From contig NZ_MPZS01000001.1 of NCBI RefSeq assembly GCF_002020135.1, positions 1,302,001 through 1,366,000 on the forward strand: a stretch of DNA of 64,000 bases, given 5' to 3'. Both the position numbers and the translations under genes were made by a program. Positions 8,058 through 17,504 of the stretch are shown piece by piece. The notes beneath the pieces were generated by a model, which saw only the letters and a program-made list of their open reading frames with translations, was not told the origin of the DNA and did no database searches. The DNA comes from Thioclava marina. GTDB lineage: Bacteria; Pseudomonadota; Alphaproteobacteria; Rhodobacterales; Rhodobacteraceae. How positions within the stretch are numbered: position 1 is the first letter of the stretch; each line of letters opens with the position of its first letter.

Positions 8058-8182
8058 GGCCGTCTGCGCCGCGACAGGCTTTTGACGCCGCCGGTAGCTT
8101 TTCGGGATCAGGCCTCGTGCCCCGATCGCGGATCGCGCCCGGCGGTTTCGCTATTTGCGCCGCCGATCTGCGAGGTGCCGTG

Positions 8183-8608
8183 ATGGCCGCCATCCGCTCG
8201 TCCGATCCTGCCCGTCCGACCGCGATTCTGCGCCAGCGCGCGGATTACCTGCGGGCGGCCTCGGCGCAGCGCAAGAGCATGCCCGGCTTCCTCTTGCAGG
8301 CGCGCGCACGGCGCGAAGACGAACCCGTCGCGCCCGATCTGATCCGAGTGGGCTTCACCTGTTCGAAGAAACTCGGCAATGCGGTCGCGCGCAACCGCGC
8401 CAAGCGCCGCCTGCGCGAACTCGCCCGTGCCGTGCTGCCTGACGCGGGCCGCCCGGGCTGGGATTACGTGCTGGTCGGGCGCCCTGAGGCCACCGCCTCC
8501 CGCGATTTCGCACAGTTACTCGTCGAGTTTGCCGCCGCCCTCGCGGTGATCCACGACCTGCCCATCTCGCCGCCGCGCCCGCGCAAGCCCAGAGGCAAGA
8601 AGAAATGA
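8183..8608 (+). CDS. rnpA: Ribonuclease P protein component
   Basis: This 141-aa protein is the subunit that assists the RNase P RNA in removing 5' leaders from pre-tRNAs. The signature [20 protein letters not shown] contains the conserved RNR box ([12 protein letters not shown]), followed by the GWDYVLVGR strand. The basic tail ([10 protein letters not shown]) is common in alphaproteobacteria. The start is uncertain: the ATG at 8183 follows GAGGTG, while a GTG at 8117 in the same frame would add 22 residues without a clear ribosome site. The stop overlaps the yidD start (ATGA), so the two are translationally coupled. Confidence 0.95.
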   Translation: MAAIRSSDPARPTAILRQRADYLRAASAQRKSMPGFLLQARARREDEPVAPDLIRVGFTCSKKLGNAVARNRAKRRLRELARAVLPDAGRPGWDYVLVGRPEATASRDFAQLLVEFAAALAVIHDLPISPPRPRKPRGKKK

Positions 8609-8886
8609 GCCCCTTCGCCCATATCGTTGCCCTGCCCGTGCGCGCCTATCGGCTTCTGCTGAGCCCCTGGATGGGCCATGGCTGCCGCTATCAGCCGACC
8701 TGTTCGGTCTACGCGCTGGAGGCGCTGGAGCGGCACGGGGCGATCAAGGGCGGCTGGCTCGCAGCAAAGCGGCTTTTGAGCTGCCATCCCTGGGGCGGGC
8801 ACGGCTATGATCCGGTGCCCGGCGCCGATCCCGATTTCGACGCCGCCCATCGCGGCTGTTCGCACAAGGACCATTCCGATGCTTGA
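8605..8886 (+). CDS. yidD: Membrane protein insertion efficiency factor YidD
   Basis: This 93-aa member of the YidD/UPF0161 family is a small amphipathic, membrane-associated protein that aids YidC-dependent insertion of inner-membrane proteins. The family hallmarks are all visible: [20 protein letters not shown], then [22 protein letters not shown] and [13 protein letters not shown]. It overlaps the rnpA stop by 4 bases and the ttcA start by 8 bases, so the three genes form a tight translational operon. Confidence 0.97.
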   Translation: MSPFAHIVALPVRAYRLLLSPWMGHGCRYQPTCSVYALEALERHGAIKGGWLAAKRLLSCHPWGGHGYDPVPGADPDFDAAHRGCSHKDHSDA

Positions 8887-9760
8887 CGACGAAGAGAGCC
8901 CGATCCACCCGCTTTTCGCAGGCGCGCCCTCGACGACCGAGTTCAAGAAGCTGCGCAAGCGTATCGTCCGCGAGACCCGCGAGGCGATCGAGAAATACGG
9001 CATGATCGAGCGCGGCGCGAAATGGCTCGTCTGCCTGTCGGGCGGCAAGGACAGCTACACGCTGCTCGCCGTTCTGCACGAGCTACAATGGCGTGGCCTG
9101 CTGCCGGTCGAGCTGCTCGCCTGCAATCTCGATCAGGGCCAGCCGGGTTTCCCCGCGACGGTTCTGCCCGAGTTTCTCGAAACGATGGGCGTCCCGCACC
9201 GGATCGAATATCAGGACACCTATTCGATCGTGATGGACAAGGTTCCGCAGGGCCGCACCTATTGCGCGCTGTGCTCGCGCCTGCGCCGGGGCAACCTCTA
9301 CCGCATCGCGCGCGAAGAGGGCTGCTCGGCGGTCGTGCTCGGCCATCACCGCGACGACATCCTCGAGACCTTCTTCATGAACCTCTTCCACGGCGGACGT
9401 CTGGCGACGATGCCGCCGAAACTGGTGAACGAAGAGGGAGACCTTTTCGTCTATCGCCCTCTCTCCTTCGTGGCCGAGGCCGATTGCGAAAAGTTCGCGA
9501 ACCAGATGAACTACCCGATCATTCCGTGCGATCTTTGCGGGTCACAGGACGGGCTGCAACGCCAGCAGGTCAAGGCAATCCTCGACGGCTGGGAAAAGAA
9601 CGCCCCCGGGCGGCGCAACAAGATGTTCCGCGCTCTGATGAACGCCCGCCCCTCGCACCTGTGCGACCCCGCGCTGTTCGACTTCGCCGGGCTCGCACTG
9701 CGCTCGTCGGATAAAGCGGATTTTAACGAAAACATCCCCGATCTGCGCGGCGAGGCTTAA
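8879..9760 (+). CDS. ttcA: tRNA 2-thiocytidine(32) synthetase TtcA
   Basis: This 293-aa PP-loop ATPase thiolates cytidine 32 in certain tRNAs using a [4Fe-4S] cluster. It shows the PP-loop SGGKDS (residues 54-59), the CxxC pair YCALC (Cys129/Cys132) and the second CxxC in CDLCG (Cys217/Cys220). The GHHRDD-LET motif typical of TtcA is also present. The ATG at 8879 begins [13 protein letters not shown] and overlaps the end of yidD. A longer frame starting at 8807 lies wholly within yidD and is not expected to be used. Confidence 0.95.
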   Translation: MLDDEESPIHPLFAGAPSTTEFKKLRKRIVRETREAIEKYGMIERGAKWLVCLSGGKDSYTLLAVLHELQWRGLLPVELLACNLDQGQPGFPATVLPEFLETMGVPHRIEYQDTYSIVMDKVPQGRTYCALCSRLRRGNLYRIAREEGCSAVVLGHHRDDILETFFMNLFHGGRLATMPPKLVNEEGDLFVYRPLSFVAEADCEKFANQMNYPIIPCDLCGSQDGLQRQQVKAILDGWEKNAPGRRNKMFRALMNARPSHLCDPALFDFAGLALRSSDKADFNENIPDLRGEA

Positions 9761-9840
9761 CCTGGCACTCACCAAATCGCCCTAGGCTTTCCCGATCGGT
9801 CCCGTTTGGGGCTGTCTCGAGATGCACGGGGGCATTTGTG

Positions 9841-11421
9841 ATGGGGAACACCGAAAAAGCAACGCATGTGCGCAGCTCGCAGCTGCGCGCTCGAGCAAGT
9901 GGCAAGGCCGGGCCGATCCTGCTGCGCCGCGAGATGATCGCCTTCGTGCCTGCCTGTGGGCTCGCGCTGCTCTGGATCGGGCCCGAGGCGATGGTGCTTC
10001 TTGGGTTCACCGCGATTCTCGTGGGCTGGATGACCCGCCCGCTACCGATCCCCCCGGAAGACGAGGATGACGATCGTGACCCGGCGACAGGTCTTCCCGA
10101 GAAAGAGGCCGCCGTCGAGGCGTTCGCAGACATTTTGGAAGAGGCGCGCGAGCAGATGCGCCCGAGCGCCTGCCTGGTCCTCGGCATCGACTCGGTCGAT
10201 CAGCTCTTGCGGCAACTCCATCGCGACGAATTCGATCTCCTTCTGCGCCGGATGGGCGAGCGTCTGGGGGCGCAGCTGCGGGCGGGCGATCAGGTCGCGC
10301 GCTGGGACGGCGCCGAGTTCGCGGTCCTGCTCAAACCGACGCCACGGCTCAATCTCGAGGGGATGATCCAGCTTTGCGGGCGTTTGCAGGATGCGCTGGC
10401 CGAGCCCTATTCGATCAGCGCGCGCGAAGTCACGCTCAGCGCATATGTCGGCTTCCGGCTCCTTCGACGGTCAGATCTCGAGGCCCGCGAGCCCTTTGAT
10501 GCAAACCTTCTTCTTGCTGAAGCCGAGGCTGCCGCCCGAGATGCGCATCGCATCGGCCCCGGCGCGATACGCGCTTTCTCCCAATCCGCCGGTGGGGCCA
10601 AGACAGTCGGGCACAGCCTCGCACGCGATTGCGGCGATTCGCTTGAGGCGGGTCACATCACGGCATTCTTCTGCCCACAGATCTCGACCGATACCGGCGA
10701 AATCTGCGGTATCGAGGTGAAACCGCGCTGGCTGCACCGCGAGTGCGGCATGCTCGATGAAAGCCAAATTCTGCCCGCGATCGAGGCTGCGGGGCTCATT
10801 GAGCGGTTTTCCGAGGTTTTGCTCTTCGAAACCTTCGGCGCCCTGCGCGAATTCGACCGACGTGGCGAGGCAGTCGGCCCGGCCTCTCTCCTGTTACCGA
10901 TCCCCCAGCTCGACAACCCGAAATTGATCGAACGCCTCGCTTGGGAATGCGACCGGTTCTCGATCGCCCCAGAAAGACTGAGCTTCGTATCGCCGCAAGC
11001 CTCCGTTGCTCGCCTTGCCGAGGATCTCGTCGACCACAACCTGCGCGCGTTGCGTCGGCTGGGCTGCCGGATCGAACTTGCAGGCTTCGGCACTGGCCCC
11101 ATCTCTGCGGACACGATGCGGAAGCTCGCTCCGGAGCGGCTGCGCATCGATCGTCCCTTCATCGCTGGAATCGATCACAACGCGGAAAACCAGAAACTGG
11201 TGGCCGCTATCGCCTCGATGGCCGAAAACCTCCGCATGACCACGCTGGCTGAGGGCGTGGCGAGCATTGCCGAACATGCAATGCTTGGCCAACTCGGTTG
11301 CTCGGCCGTACAGGGCCCGGCGATCGCGCCCCCCATGCCGCCGGAGGACTTTCACGATTGGGCAGAGCGCCACCGGGCCAAGCTCGAAGCGACTCCGCGC
11401 CTCGATCTCAGAAAAGGATGA
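9841..11421 (+). CDS. Degenerate GGDEF-EAL domain protein
   Basis: This 526-aa protein has a basic N-terminus and two close hydrophobic segments (about residues 34-65) that anchor it to the membrane. A GGDEF-like domain (about 80-245) follows, with the active-site loop changed to DGAEF (156-160). An EAL-like domain occupies about 265-510, where the EAL motif reads EVK, the usual DDFGTG reads AGFGTG and the KID lysine is Arg. LAEGV is retained. Loss of the metal-binding acidic residues suggests that neither cyclic-di-GMP synthesis nor hydrolysis occurs, and that it may instead bind nucleotide or a partner (inference). A GTG at 9838 is an alternative start. It sits between ttcA and yidC. Confidence 0.85.
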   Translation: MGNTEKATHVRSSQLRARASGKAGPILLRREMIAFVPACGLALLWIGPEAMVLLGFTAILVGWMTRPLPIPPEDEDDDRDPATGLPEKEAAVEAFADILEEAREQMRPSACLVLGIDSVDQLLRQLHRDEFDLLLRRMGERLGAQLRAGDQVARWDGAEFAVLLKPTPRLNLEGMIQLCGRLQDALAEPYSISAREVTLSAYVGFRLLRRSDLEAREPFDANLLLAEAEAAARDAHRIGPGAIRAFSQSAGGAKTVGHSLARDCGDSLEAGHITAFFCPQISTDTGEICGIEVKPRWLHRECGMLDESQILPAIEAAGLIERFSEVLLFETFGALREFDRRGEAVGPASLLLPIPQLDNPKLIERLAWECDRFSIAPERLSFVSPQASVARLAEDLVDHNLRALRRLGCRIELAGFGTGPISADTMRKLAPERLRIDRPFIAGIDHNAENQKLVAAIASMAENLRMTTLAEGVASIAEHAMLGQLGCSAVQGPAIAPPMPPEDFHDWAERHRAKLEATPRLDLRKG

Positions 11422-11758
11422 GGGACGTCGGCGCACGCGGGTACGGCATCCCGTCGGGCGCCCTGCGAATGAAGGGGCTTCTGCCGCAACATGCTGACCC
11501 GAGCGACCGTGCATTCGCGCCTCGTACCCCCTTTCGGGCGCGATCATGGCGGACCGGGACGAGCTCACGCGTCCCTCTCAGGCATGCCCCGAAACCGGCC
11601 CGCAACGCGCCGCCTGCTCCCGATGACCGCCACTTTCGCGCCAAAGCTTTCACAAACCTGCCCCGCCACCCTGTTTTAAGGGAAAATGGCTTGACCTTTG
11701 CCTGCCCCTTCTGTTGAACCTCCCCAAGTTTTCGACAGGCTGGTGGACTAGGGTCTTC
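11422..11758 (+). promoter_or_regulatory. Gene-free leader of yidC with a possible promoter
   Basis: No frame in this 337-base stretch has a ribosome site or coding bias. TTGACC at 11691-11696 is 17 bases from TTGAAC (11714-11719), a fair -35 with a poor -10, and is followed by 39 bases to the yidC ATG. This suggests yidC-MOSC-engB has its own promoter. Confidence 0.4.
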
Positions 11759-13606
11759 ATGGATAATCAGAATAAGAACCTCATTCTCGCCGTCGTGCTT
11801 TCGGCACTGGTGCTCGGCGTCTGGACCTATTTCTTCCCCCCCGAGCAAACCGCCGTGCCGCCGCAGGGCGAGAATGTCTCTGGTCAGGTTGCTTCGCCCG
11901 AAGCCCCTGACATCACTCCCAATACCGCCGCGCTGGACAGCCAGACCGTCAATTCGGACATGATGTCGAACGCCACGGGCGCTGCCGTGCAGGCCGCGCC
12001 GCGGATCGAGATCGACACCCCCGATCTGAAGGGCTCGATCTCGCTTCTGGGCGGTCGTCTCGATGACCTCCAGCTGAAGAAATACAAGGAAACGCTGGCC
12101 GAGGATTCGCCCGATGTGCGCCTTCTGGCCCCCGTCGGCGGCGCGCAGGGCGATGCCACCAAGCCCTATTACGTTGTCTATGGCTGGATGCCCGCCGGCG
12201 GCCTGCCTACCGATCAGGTCCCCGGGCCGAACACCCCTTGGACCCAGCTCGGCAGCGGCTCCCTGACCCCGGACGCCCCCGTCACGCTGCAGTGGAACAA
12301 CGGCCATGGGCTGACCTTCCGGCGCGAGATCTCGGTCGACGACAAATACCTCTTCACCATCAAGCAGACCGTGCAGAACGGCACCGATCAGCTAGTGAAG
12401 CTCGCCCCTTACGGCATCATCGCGCGCCACGGCATCCCCGAGGAACGCCGCGTCTACGTGCTGCACGAGGGCGCCGTGCGGATGACCGACGGCAAGCTCG
12501 AAGAGATCAAGTACAAGAAAATCACCAAGCTCGACCAGCAAGGCGCCGAGGGCCAGGCAGAACTGTTGCAGGCTACGGATGCCGGTTGGACCGGTTTCAC
12601 CGACAAGTACTGGATGACGGTGCTCGCGCCGATCTCGGGTCCCTTCACCTCGGTGGTGAAATATTCGGGCGAGAACTCGGACATCTACCAGACCGAGACC
12701 CGCCTGCCGGTGATCGAGGTCGCCCCCGGTGCGACCGGCGATGCCCAGACCCATCTCTTCGCAGGCGCGAAGGAATGGGAGACCATTCGCAACTATCAGG
12801 ACAACGTGCCGATCCAGAACTTCGTCGACTCGATCGACTGGGGCTGGTTCTACTTCCTGACCAAGCCGATGTTCCGCCTGCTGCACTGGCTGCACGGCGC
12901 GATCGGCAACATGGGCTGGGCGATCATCGCACTGACCTTCATCATCAAGCTGATCGTCTTCCCGCTCGCGCGCAAATCCTACATCTCGATGGCGAAGATG
13001 AAGGAACTCCAGCCCGAGATGGAACGACTGAAGGAAGCTGCCGGCGACGACCGCCAGAAGATGCAGCAGGGCATGATGGAGCTCTACAAGAAGAACAAGG
13101 TGAACCCCGCCGCGGGCTGCCTGCCGCTTCTGATCCAGATCCCGATCTTCTTCTCGCTCTACAAGGTGATCTACGTCACGATCGAACTGTATCACGCGCC
13201 CTGGATCGGCTGGATCCATGACCTGTCGGCGCCCGATCCGACCTCGATCCTGAACCTCTTCGGTCTGCTGCCCTTCACCCCTCCGGATCCAGGTTCGCCG
13301 CTCTTCATCCTGTCGCTGGGCGTGCTGCCGATCCTGCTGGGTGTCTCGATGTGGTTCCAGCAAAAGCTGAACCCCGCGCCGACCGACCAGACGCAGGCAA
13401 TGATCTTCGCCTGGATGCCCTGGGTCTTCATGTTCATGCTGGGCAGCTTTGCCAGCGGGCTCGTGCTCTACTGGATCACGAACAACACGATCACCTTCAT
13501 CCAGCAGTACACGATCATGTCGATGCACGGGAAACGCCCGGATCTCTTCGGCAATATCAAGTCGAGTTTCCAGAAGAAGAAACCGGCGGCTGACGAGAAG
13601 AAATGA
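11759..13606 (+). CDS. yidC: Membrane protein insertase YidC
   Basis: This 615-aa protein inserts and folds inner-membrane proteins, with or without SecYEG. The start MDNQNKNLILAVVLSALVLGVW is the first membrane helix of Gram-negative YidC. A large periplasmic P1 domain follows (about residues 60-345). The conserved core then holds the amphipathic helix, the RKSYISMAKMKELQPEM coiled coil, the LLIQIPIFFSLYKVI segment and further helices ending in a Lys-rich tail (QKKKPAADEKK). The ATG at 11759 begins the conserved N-terminus; upstream frame extension is not conserved. The stop overlaps the next gene (ATGA). Confidence 0.97.
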   Translation: MDNQNKNLILAVVLSALVLGVWTYFFPPEQTAVPPQGENVSGQVASPEAPDITPNTAALDSQTVNSDMMSNATGAAVQAAPRIEIDTPDLKGSISLLGGRLDDLQLKKYKETLAEDSPDVRLLAPVGGAQGDATKPYYVVYGWMPAGGLPTDQVPGPNTPWTQLGSGSLTPDAPVTLQWNNGHGLTFRREISVDDKYLFTIKQTVQNGTDQLVKLAPYGIIARHGIPEERRVYVLHEGAVRMTDGKLEEIKYKKITKLDQQGAEGQAELLQATDAGWTGFTDKYWMTVLAPISGPFTSVVKYSGENSDIYQTETRLPVIEVAPGATGDAQTHLFAGAKEWETIRNYQDNVPIQNFVDSIDWGWFYFLTKPMFRLLHWLHGAIGNMGWAIIALTFIIKLIVFPLARKSYISMAKMKELQPEMERLKEAAGDDRQKMQQGMMELYKKNKVNPAAGCLPLLIQIPIFFSLYKVIYVTIELYHAPWIGWIHDLSAPDPTSILNLFGLLPFTPPDPGSPLFILSLGVLPILLGVSMWFQQKLNPAPTDQTQAMIFAWMPWVFMFMLGSFASGLVLYWITNNTITFIQQYTIMSMHGKRPDLFGNIKSSFQKKKPAADEKK

Positions 13607-14370
13607 CGGCGAGCCTCGCCCATATCTACCGCCACCCGATCAAGTCGATCGGGGTGGAGGAGCTGGAAAACGCGTCCCTCGAGGAGGGGCGCGTTTTGCC
13701 CTTTGACCGGGAATGGGCGGTGCTACATGAGCGCTCGAAAATCGGTGCGGGCCCGGACGGACGGGCCTCGGGCTGGGGGCCGAAGATCAATTTCGTGATC
13801 GGGCGGTCCGCGCCGGGGCTTATGGGGGGCACCTCGCGGCTGCTGGAGGACGGACGAATCGGCCTCGATCATCCGCGCCGAGAGCCTCTCGAGATCGACC
13901 CAACGCAGGAGACCGATCAGCACAGGCTTTTCGACTGGCTCCGCCCCTTCTGGTCCGAAGCCGCACCGCGCCCGACGGCACTGGTGCGCGCGGGCGAGCG
14001 GGCGCTGACCGACGATCCGCTGCCTTATGTCTCGCTGATCGGGCAGGCCTCGCTCGATGACCTGTCCAAACGCGTCGGCAAGGAGCTCGACCGCCGCCGC
14101 TTTCGCGCCAACCTCTGGGTCGAGGGCTGGGAGCCCTTCGCCGAGTTCGATCTGGTCGGCAAGACCCTGAGGATCGGTGACGCCGAGTTGCAGGTGCGCG
14201 CCTGTATCGAGCGCTGCCGCGCGACGGATGCGAATATCGAGACCGGCGAGCGCGACGTCGATATGCTGGCCGAGCTGGAACGCCATTACGGTCATCGCGA
14301 TCTGGGCGTTTTCTGCCTCGTGACCGCGCCGGGCCGGATCGGCCGTGGAGATAAGGTGGAGGTGCTCTGA
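13603..14370 (+). CDS. MOSC domain protein
   Basis: This 255-aa protein has an N-terminal MOSC beta-barrel (IYRHPIKSIGVEELENASLEEGRVLPFDREWAV) and a C-terminal MOSC domain. The latter has a conserved Cys in ERCRATDANIETGERD, where MOSC proteins carry persulfide sulfur. The family includes YcbX/mARC-like molybdenum-cofactor-dependent reductases of N-hydroxylated compounds, and sulfur carriers. There is no ferredoxin domain, unlike YcbX. It overlaps yidC by 4 bases and the engB start by 1 base (TGATG), so it is co-translated with them. The substrate cannot be inferred. Confidence 0.88.
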   Translation: MTASLAHIYRHPIKSIGVEELENASLEEGRVLPFDREWAVLHERSKIGAGPDGRASGWGPKINFVIGRSAPGLMGGTSRLLEDGRIGLDHPRREPLEIDPTQETDQHRLFDWLRPFWSEAAPRPTALVRAGERALTDDPLPYVSLIGQASLDDLSKRVGKELDRRRFRANLWVEGWEPFAEFDLVGKTLRIGDAELQVRACIERCRATDANIETGERDVDMLAELERHYGHRDLGVFCLVTAPGRIGRGDKVEVL

Positions 14371-15020
14371 TGGAGCTGAATTTCCCGCTGGCTGAAGAGC
14401 CCGACGATTTCGCCCGCGAGGCGGGGCGCAAGCTCTTTGCGGCGCCGGTCGAGTTCCTCAAGGGGGTCGTCGCGATGTCGGGCCTGCCGCCTGCGGACCG
14501 GATCGAGGTCTGTTTCGCGGGCCGCTCGAATGTCGGCAAGTCGAGCCTGATCAATGCGCTGACCAACCGCCGCAACCTCGCGCGCGCGTCGAACACGCCG
14601 GGTCGCACGCAGGAGATCAACTATTTCACCACGCAGGACGGCCCCTATCTGGTCGACCTTCCGGGCTATGGTTTCGCCCAGGCCCCGGTCGCGGTCGTCG
14701 CGAAATGGCAGGCGCTTCTGAAGAACTATCTCTCGGGCCGCGCCACCTTGCGCCGCGCCTTCGTGCTGATCGACACGCGCCACGGGGTAAAAGCCGTGGA
14801 TGAAGAAATCCTGAAGCTCCTCGACCGTTCGGCCGTGACCTTCCAGGTGGTGATGACGAAGGCCGACAAAGTCTCGGCCAAAGATCGCGAGAAGGTGCTG
14901 ACTCAGGTGCGTCAGGCGCTGTCGAAGCACCCGGCTGCCTATCCGGAGATCGTGCTGACCTCGTCGGAGAAAGGCGAAGGGATCGAAACCCTGCGCGCGA
15001 TCATCGCCGGGCTCGACTGA
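14370..15020 (+). CDS. engB: Ribosome biogenesis GTP-binding protein EngB (YsxC/YihA)
   Basis: This 216-aa GTPase is needed for late assembly of the 50S subunit. It has G1 GRSNVGKSSLI, a G2/switch I region ending NTPGRTQEINYF, G3 DLPGYGFA, G4 TKADK and G5 TSSEKGEG. The N-terminal extension is typical of alphaproteobacterial EngB. The start ATG shares one base with the stop of the MOSC gene. It is the last gene of the yidC cluster and converges with argF. Confidence 0.95.
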   Translation: MELNFPLAEEPDDFAREAGRKLFAAPVEFLKGVVAMSGLPPADRIEVCFAGRSNVGKSSLINALTNRRNLARASNTPGRTQEINYFTTQDGPYLVDLPGYGFAQAPVAVVAKWQALLKNYLSGRATLRRAFVLIDTRHGVKAVDEEILKLLDRSAVTFQVVMTKADKVSAKDREKVLTQVRQALSKHPAAYPEIVLTSSEKGEGIETLRAIIAGLD

Positions 15021-15065
15021 GCCGGGCATGGCAGGACCGGGCAAGGCAGACGCCCTGCCCGGCTG
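15021..15065. terminator. Inverted repeat between convergent engB and argF
   Basis: AGCCGGGCA (15021-15029) pairs with TGCCCGGCT (15057-15065). The interior is also GC-rich and partly self-complementary. It starts at the engB stop and ends 7 bases before the argF stop, and probably serves both genes as a terminator, though no long T-run follows. Confidence 0.5.
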
Positions 15066-15071
15066 AAAGCT

Positions 15072-15998
15072 TTACACACCGAGGCAGTAGCGCATCACCG
15101 CCTTTTGCGCGTGCAGACGGTTCTCGGCCTCGTCGAAGATCACCGAGTTAGGACCATCCATGACACCGCTCGTGGCCTCGTCGTTGCGATGCGCGGGCAG
15201 GCAATGCATGAAGAGCGCATCCGGCTTGGCGTGGCTCATCAGCTCTTCGTTGACCTGATAGGGGCGCAGCTGGTTATGGCGACGCTCCTTCGCGGATTCC
15301 GGGTCATGCATCGAAACCCAGGTATCGGTGACGACGAGATCGGCGCCCTCAACCGCCTTGATCGGATCGCGTTCGATGGTGACCGGGTGGCCCGCCTTCT
15401 CGGCGAGATCGAGCCAGGCGCGCTCGGGGTCGAGCGTTTCGGGCCCGGTGAAGGTCAGATCGAAGCCGAATTGCGCGGCAGCATGGGCGAAGCTCGCGAA
15501 CACGTTGTTGCCGTCGCCCGACCAGACCACCTTCTTGCCCGCGATCGGGCCGCGATGCTCCTCATAGGTCATGATGTCTGCCATGATCTGGCAGGGATGC
15601 GTGCGATCCGTCAGACCGTTGATCACCGGCACGGAGGCATATTCCGCCATCTCGAGCAGGGTTTCTTCCTCGAAGGTACGGATCATTATCAGATCGACAT
15701 AGCGCGACAGCACCCGCGCCGTGTCGGCAATCGTCTCGCCGTGGCCAAGCTGCATATCCGCGCCCGAGAGCACCATCGACTGCCCGCCCATCTGGCGCAC
15801 GCCAACATCGAAGCTGACGCGAGTCCGGGTCGAGGGTTTCTCGAAGATCAGTGCGACCATGCGACCGGCGAGCGGCTGGTCGTCATCGAGCGCACCCTTC
15901 GGGCGATCGGCGCGCGCCTGTTTCATCGCTATGCCCTGGTCGATCATCGATCTGAGGGCGGCGGGGTCGGTCTTGTGGATATCGAGGAAGTGGTTCAT
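15072..15998 (-). CDS. argF: Ornithine carbamoyltransferase
   Basis: This 308-aa cytosolic enzyme makes citrulline from ornithine and carbamoyl phosphate in arginine synthesis. The carbamoyl phosphate loop reads [14 protein letters not shown]. Further motifs are the HPCQIMAD segment, the ornithine-side motif (DTWVSM) and the catalytic Cys loop FMHCLPAHR. The ATG at 15998 starts [13 protein letters not shown], the conserved N-terminus; the longer frame upstream reads through the intergenic repeat and is not conserved. It lies 90 bp after argD on the same strand, and a dispersed repeat element sits between them. Confidence 0.96.
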   Translation of the reverse strand: MNHFLDIHKTDPAALRSMIDQGIAMKQARADRPKGALDDDQPLAGRMVALIFEKPSTRTRVSFDVGVRQMGGQSMVLSGADMQLGHGETIADTARVLSRYVDLIMIRTFEEETLLEMAEYASVPVINGLTDRTHPCQIMADIMTYEEHRGPIAGKKVVWSGDGNNVFASFAHAAAQFGFDLTFTGPETLDPERAWLDLAEKAGHPVTIERDPIKAVEGADLVVTDTWVSMHDPESAKERRHNQLRPYQVNEELMSHAKPDALFMHCLPAHRNDEATSGVMDGPNSVIFDEAENRLHAQKAVMRYCLGV

Positions 15999-16034
15999 TG
16001 CGTCGTCTTTCTTGGAGGGGTGCGAAGAGGCTGT

Positions 16035-16084
16035 CCGCCCCGCTGCGCTGACGCGCAGCCCCCGAGGATATTTCAAGCAGTTGG
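16035..16084 (+). repeat. Dispersed 3'-UTR element, copy 1 (argD-argF)
   Basis: This copy has a short hairpin (GCTGCG-CTGA-CGCAGC type) followed by CCCCCGAGGATATTT and a CAAGCAGTTGGAAAA tail. It shares its core with copies at 21633-21695 and 62036-62098. Read from the argD mRNA, AAATATCC begins 15 bases after the argD stop codon. Confidence 0.7.
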
Positions 16085-16088
16085 AAAA

Positions 16089-17261
16089 TCAGCTCTCGAG
16101 TTGCGTCGCCGCGGCATCGAGACGCTTCACCGCCTCGCTCAGATCCGCTTCGGAGATGTTGAGCGCGGGCAGCAGGCGCAGCACGTTATCGGCCGCAGGC
16201 ACCGTCAGCAGCTTCTGGTCATAGGCGGCGGCCACGACATCCGTCGGTGCACGCTTGCATTTCAGGCCGAGCATGAGGCCCGCGCCGCGCACGCTTTCGA
16301 AGGTGTCGGGATGGGCGGCGACCAGGCCTTCGAGCTTCTGGCGCAGGAAACCGGCCTTGGCGTTCACCTGATCGAGGAAGGCAGGATCGGAGACGATTTC
16401 CATCACCTTCGCGCCTACCGCGCAGCCCAGCGGGTTGCCGCCATAGGTCGAACCATGCGTGCCCGCAGTCATACCCGAGGCCGCGTTTTCGGTCGCTAGC
16501 ACGGCACCCAGCGGGAAGCCCCCGCCGATGCCTTTCGCGACCATCATGATATCGGGGGTCACGCCCGCCCATTCATGCGCGAAGAGCTTGCCGGTGCGGC
16601 CGACGCCGCACTGCACCTCGTCGAAAATCAAAAGCGCGCCGGTCTCGTCGCACAGATCGCGCAGGCCCTTGAGGCATTGATCGGGCACGGGGCGGATACC
16701 GCCCTCGCCCTGCACCGGTTCGATCAGGATCGCCGCCGTGCTGTCGGTAACCGCCGCACGCAACGCGTCGTGATCGCCCCAGGGCAGCTGGGTGAAGCCG
16801 GGCAGCAAGGGCCCGAAGCCCTTCACCATCTTCTCGGATTTCGGCGTGGCCGAGATCGCGCCCGTGGAACGGCCATGGAACGCGCCCTCGAAGGTGATGA
16901 TCTCGATCCGGTCCTCGCCCTTCGAGGACCAGTATTTCCGCGCCATCTTGATCGCGAGTTCAGCCGCCTCGGTACCCGAGTTGGTGAAGAAGACCGTGTC
17001 GGCGAAGGTCTTCTCGACGAGAGCGTCGGCCAGCGCCTGTTGCTGCGGGATCTGGTAGAGGTTCGAGACATGCCAGAGCTTGCCCGCCTGCTCGGTCAGC
17101 GCCTGCACCAGTTCGGGCGCGGCATGCCCCAGCGCATTCACCGCGATGCCCGCGCCCATGTCGAGATATCGGGTGCTATCCGCCGTCTCAAGCCAGGAAC
17201 CCTCGCCCTTCACGAAGGCAAGCGGCGCGCGATTATAGGTCGGCAGAACGGAGGGGATCAT
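16089..17261 (-). CDS. argD: Acetylornithine aminotransferase
   Basis: This 390-aa class III PLP aminotransferase converts N-acetylglutamate semialdehyde to N-acetylornithine, and in many bacteria also acts on succinyl-diaminopimelate. The PLP lysine lies in MMVAKGIGGGFPLGA, the cofactor-binding motif reads FTNSGTEAAELAIKMAR, and DEVQCGVGRTG holds the PLP-contacting Asp. The ATG at 17261 is preceded by CTGGAG and begins MIPSVLPTYNRAPLAFVKGEG, as is usual in the family. argD-argF order on one strand is a frequent alphaproteobacterial arrangement. Confidence 0.95.
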   Translation of the reverse strand: MIPSVLPTYNRAPLAFVKGEGSWLETADSTRYLDMGAGIAVNALGHAAPELVQALTEQAGKLWHVSNLYQIPQQQALADALVEKTFADTVFFTNSGTEAAELAIKMARKYWSSKGEDRIEIITFEGAFHGRSTGAISATPKSEKMVKGFGPLLPGFTQLPWGDHDALRAAVTDSTAAILIEPVQGEGGIRPVPDQCLKGLRDLCDETGALLIFDEVQCGVGRTGKLFAHEWAGVTPDIMMVAKGIGGGFPLGAVLATENAASGMTAGTHGSTYGGNPLGCAVGAKVMEIVSDPAFLDQVNAKAGFLRQKLEGLVAAHPDTFESVRGAGLMLGLKCKRAPTDVVAAAYDQKLLTVPAADNVLRLLPALNISEADLSEAVKRLDAAATQLES

Positions 17262-17290
17262 CGGGTCAAACTCCAGTAAGAGAAGGCAAA

Positions 17291-17319
17291 TGCGTGCAAC
17301 AGTCCCGTGGGGCTGTCAA
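17291..17319 (-). promoter_or_regulatory. Possible promoter of argD-argF
   Basis: A consensus TTGACA (17319-17314 on the minus strand) is 17 bases from CACGCA (17296-17291), a poor -10, about 30 bases before the argD start. The -35 is perfect, but the weak -10 leaves this uncertain. Confidence 0.45.
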
Positions 17320-17504
17320 CATTCAGGGGCCTTCGGTCAGCGATTTTAGGGAGATGTGGCGCGGGGCCACAGAAGATCGGACGTCAGGCGCGCGAGCGGC
17401 GACGTCGGGGACGGGCGATATATGCGGTCCGTGTGATCATGCGACGGCGATTACGCTGGGTCAGACGCAAAGTAAAGAGGAAAGCTTTCCGCCCTTCGCG
17501 AGGC

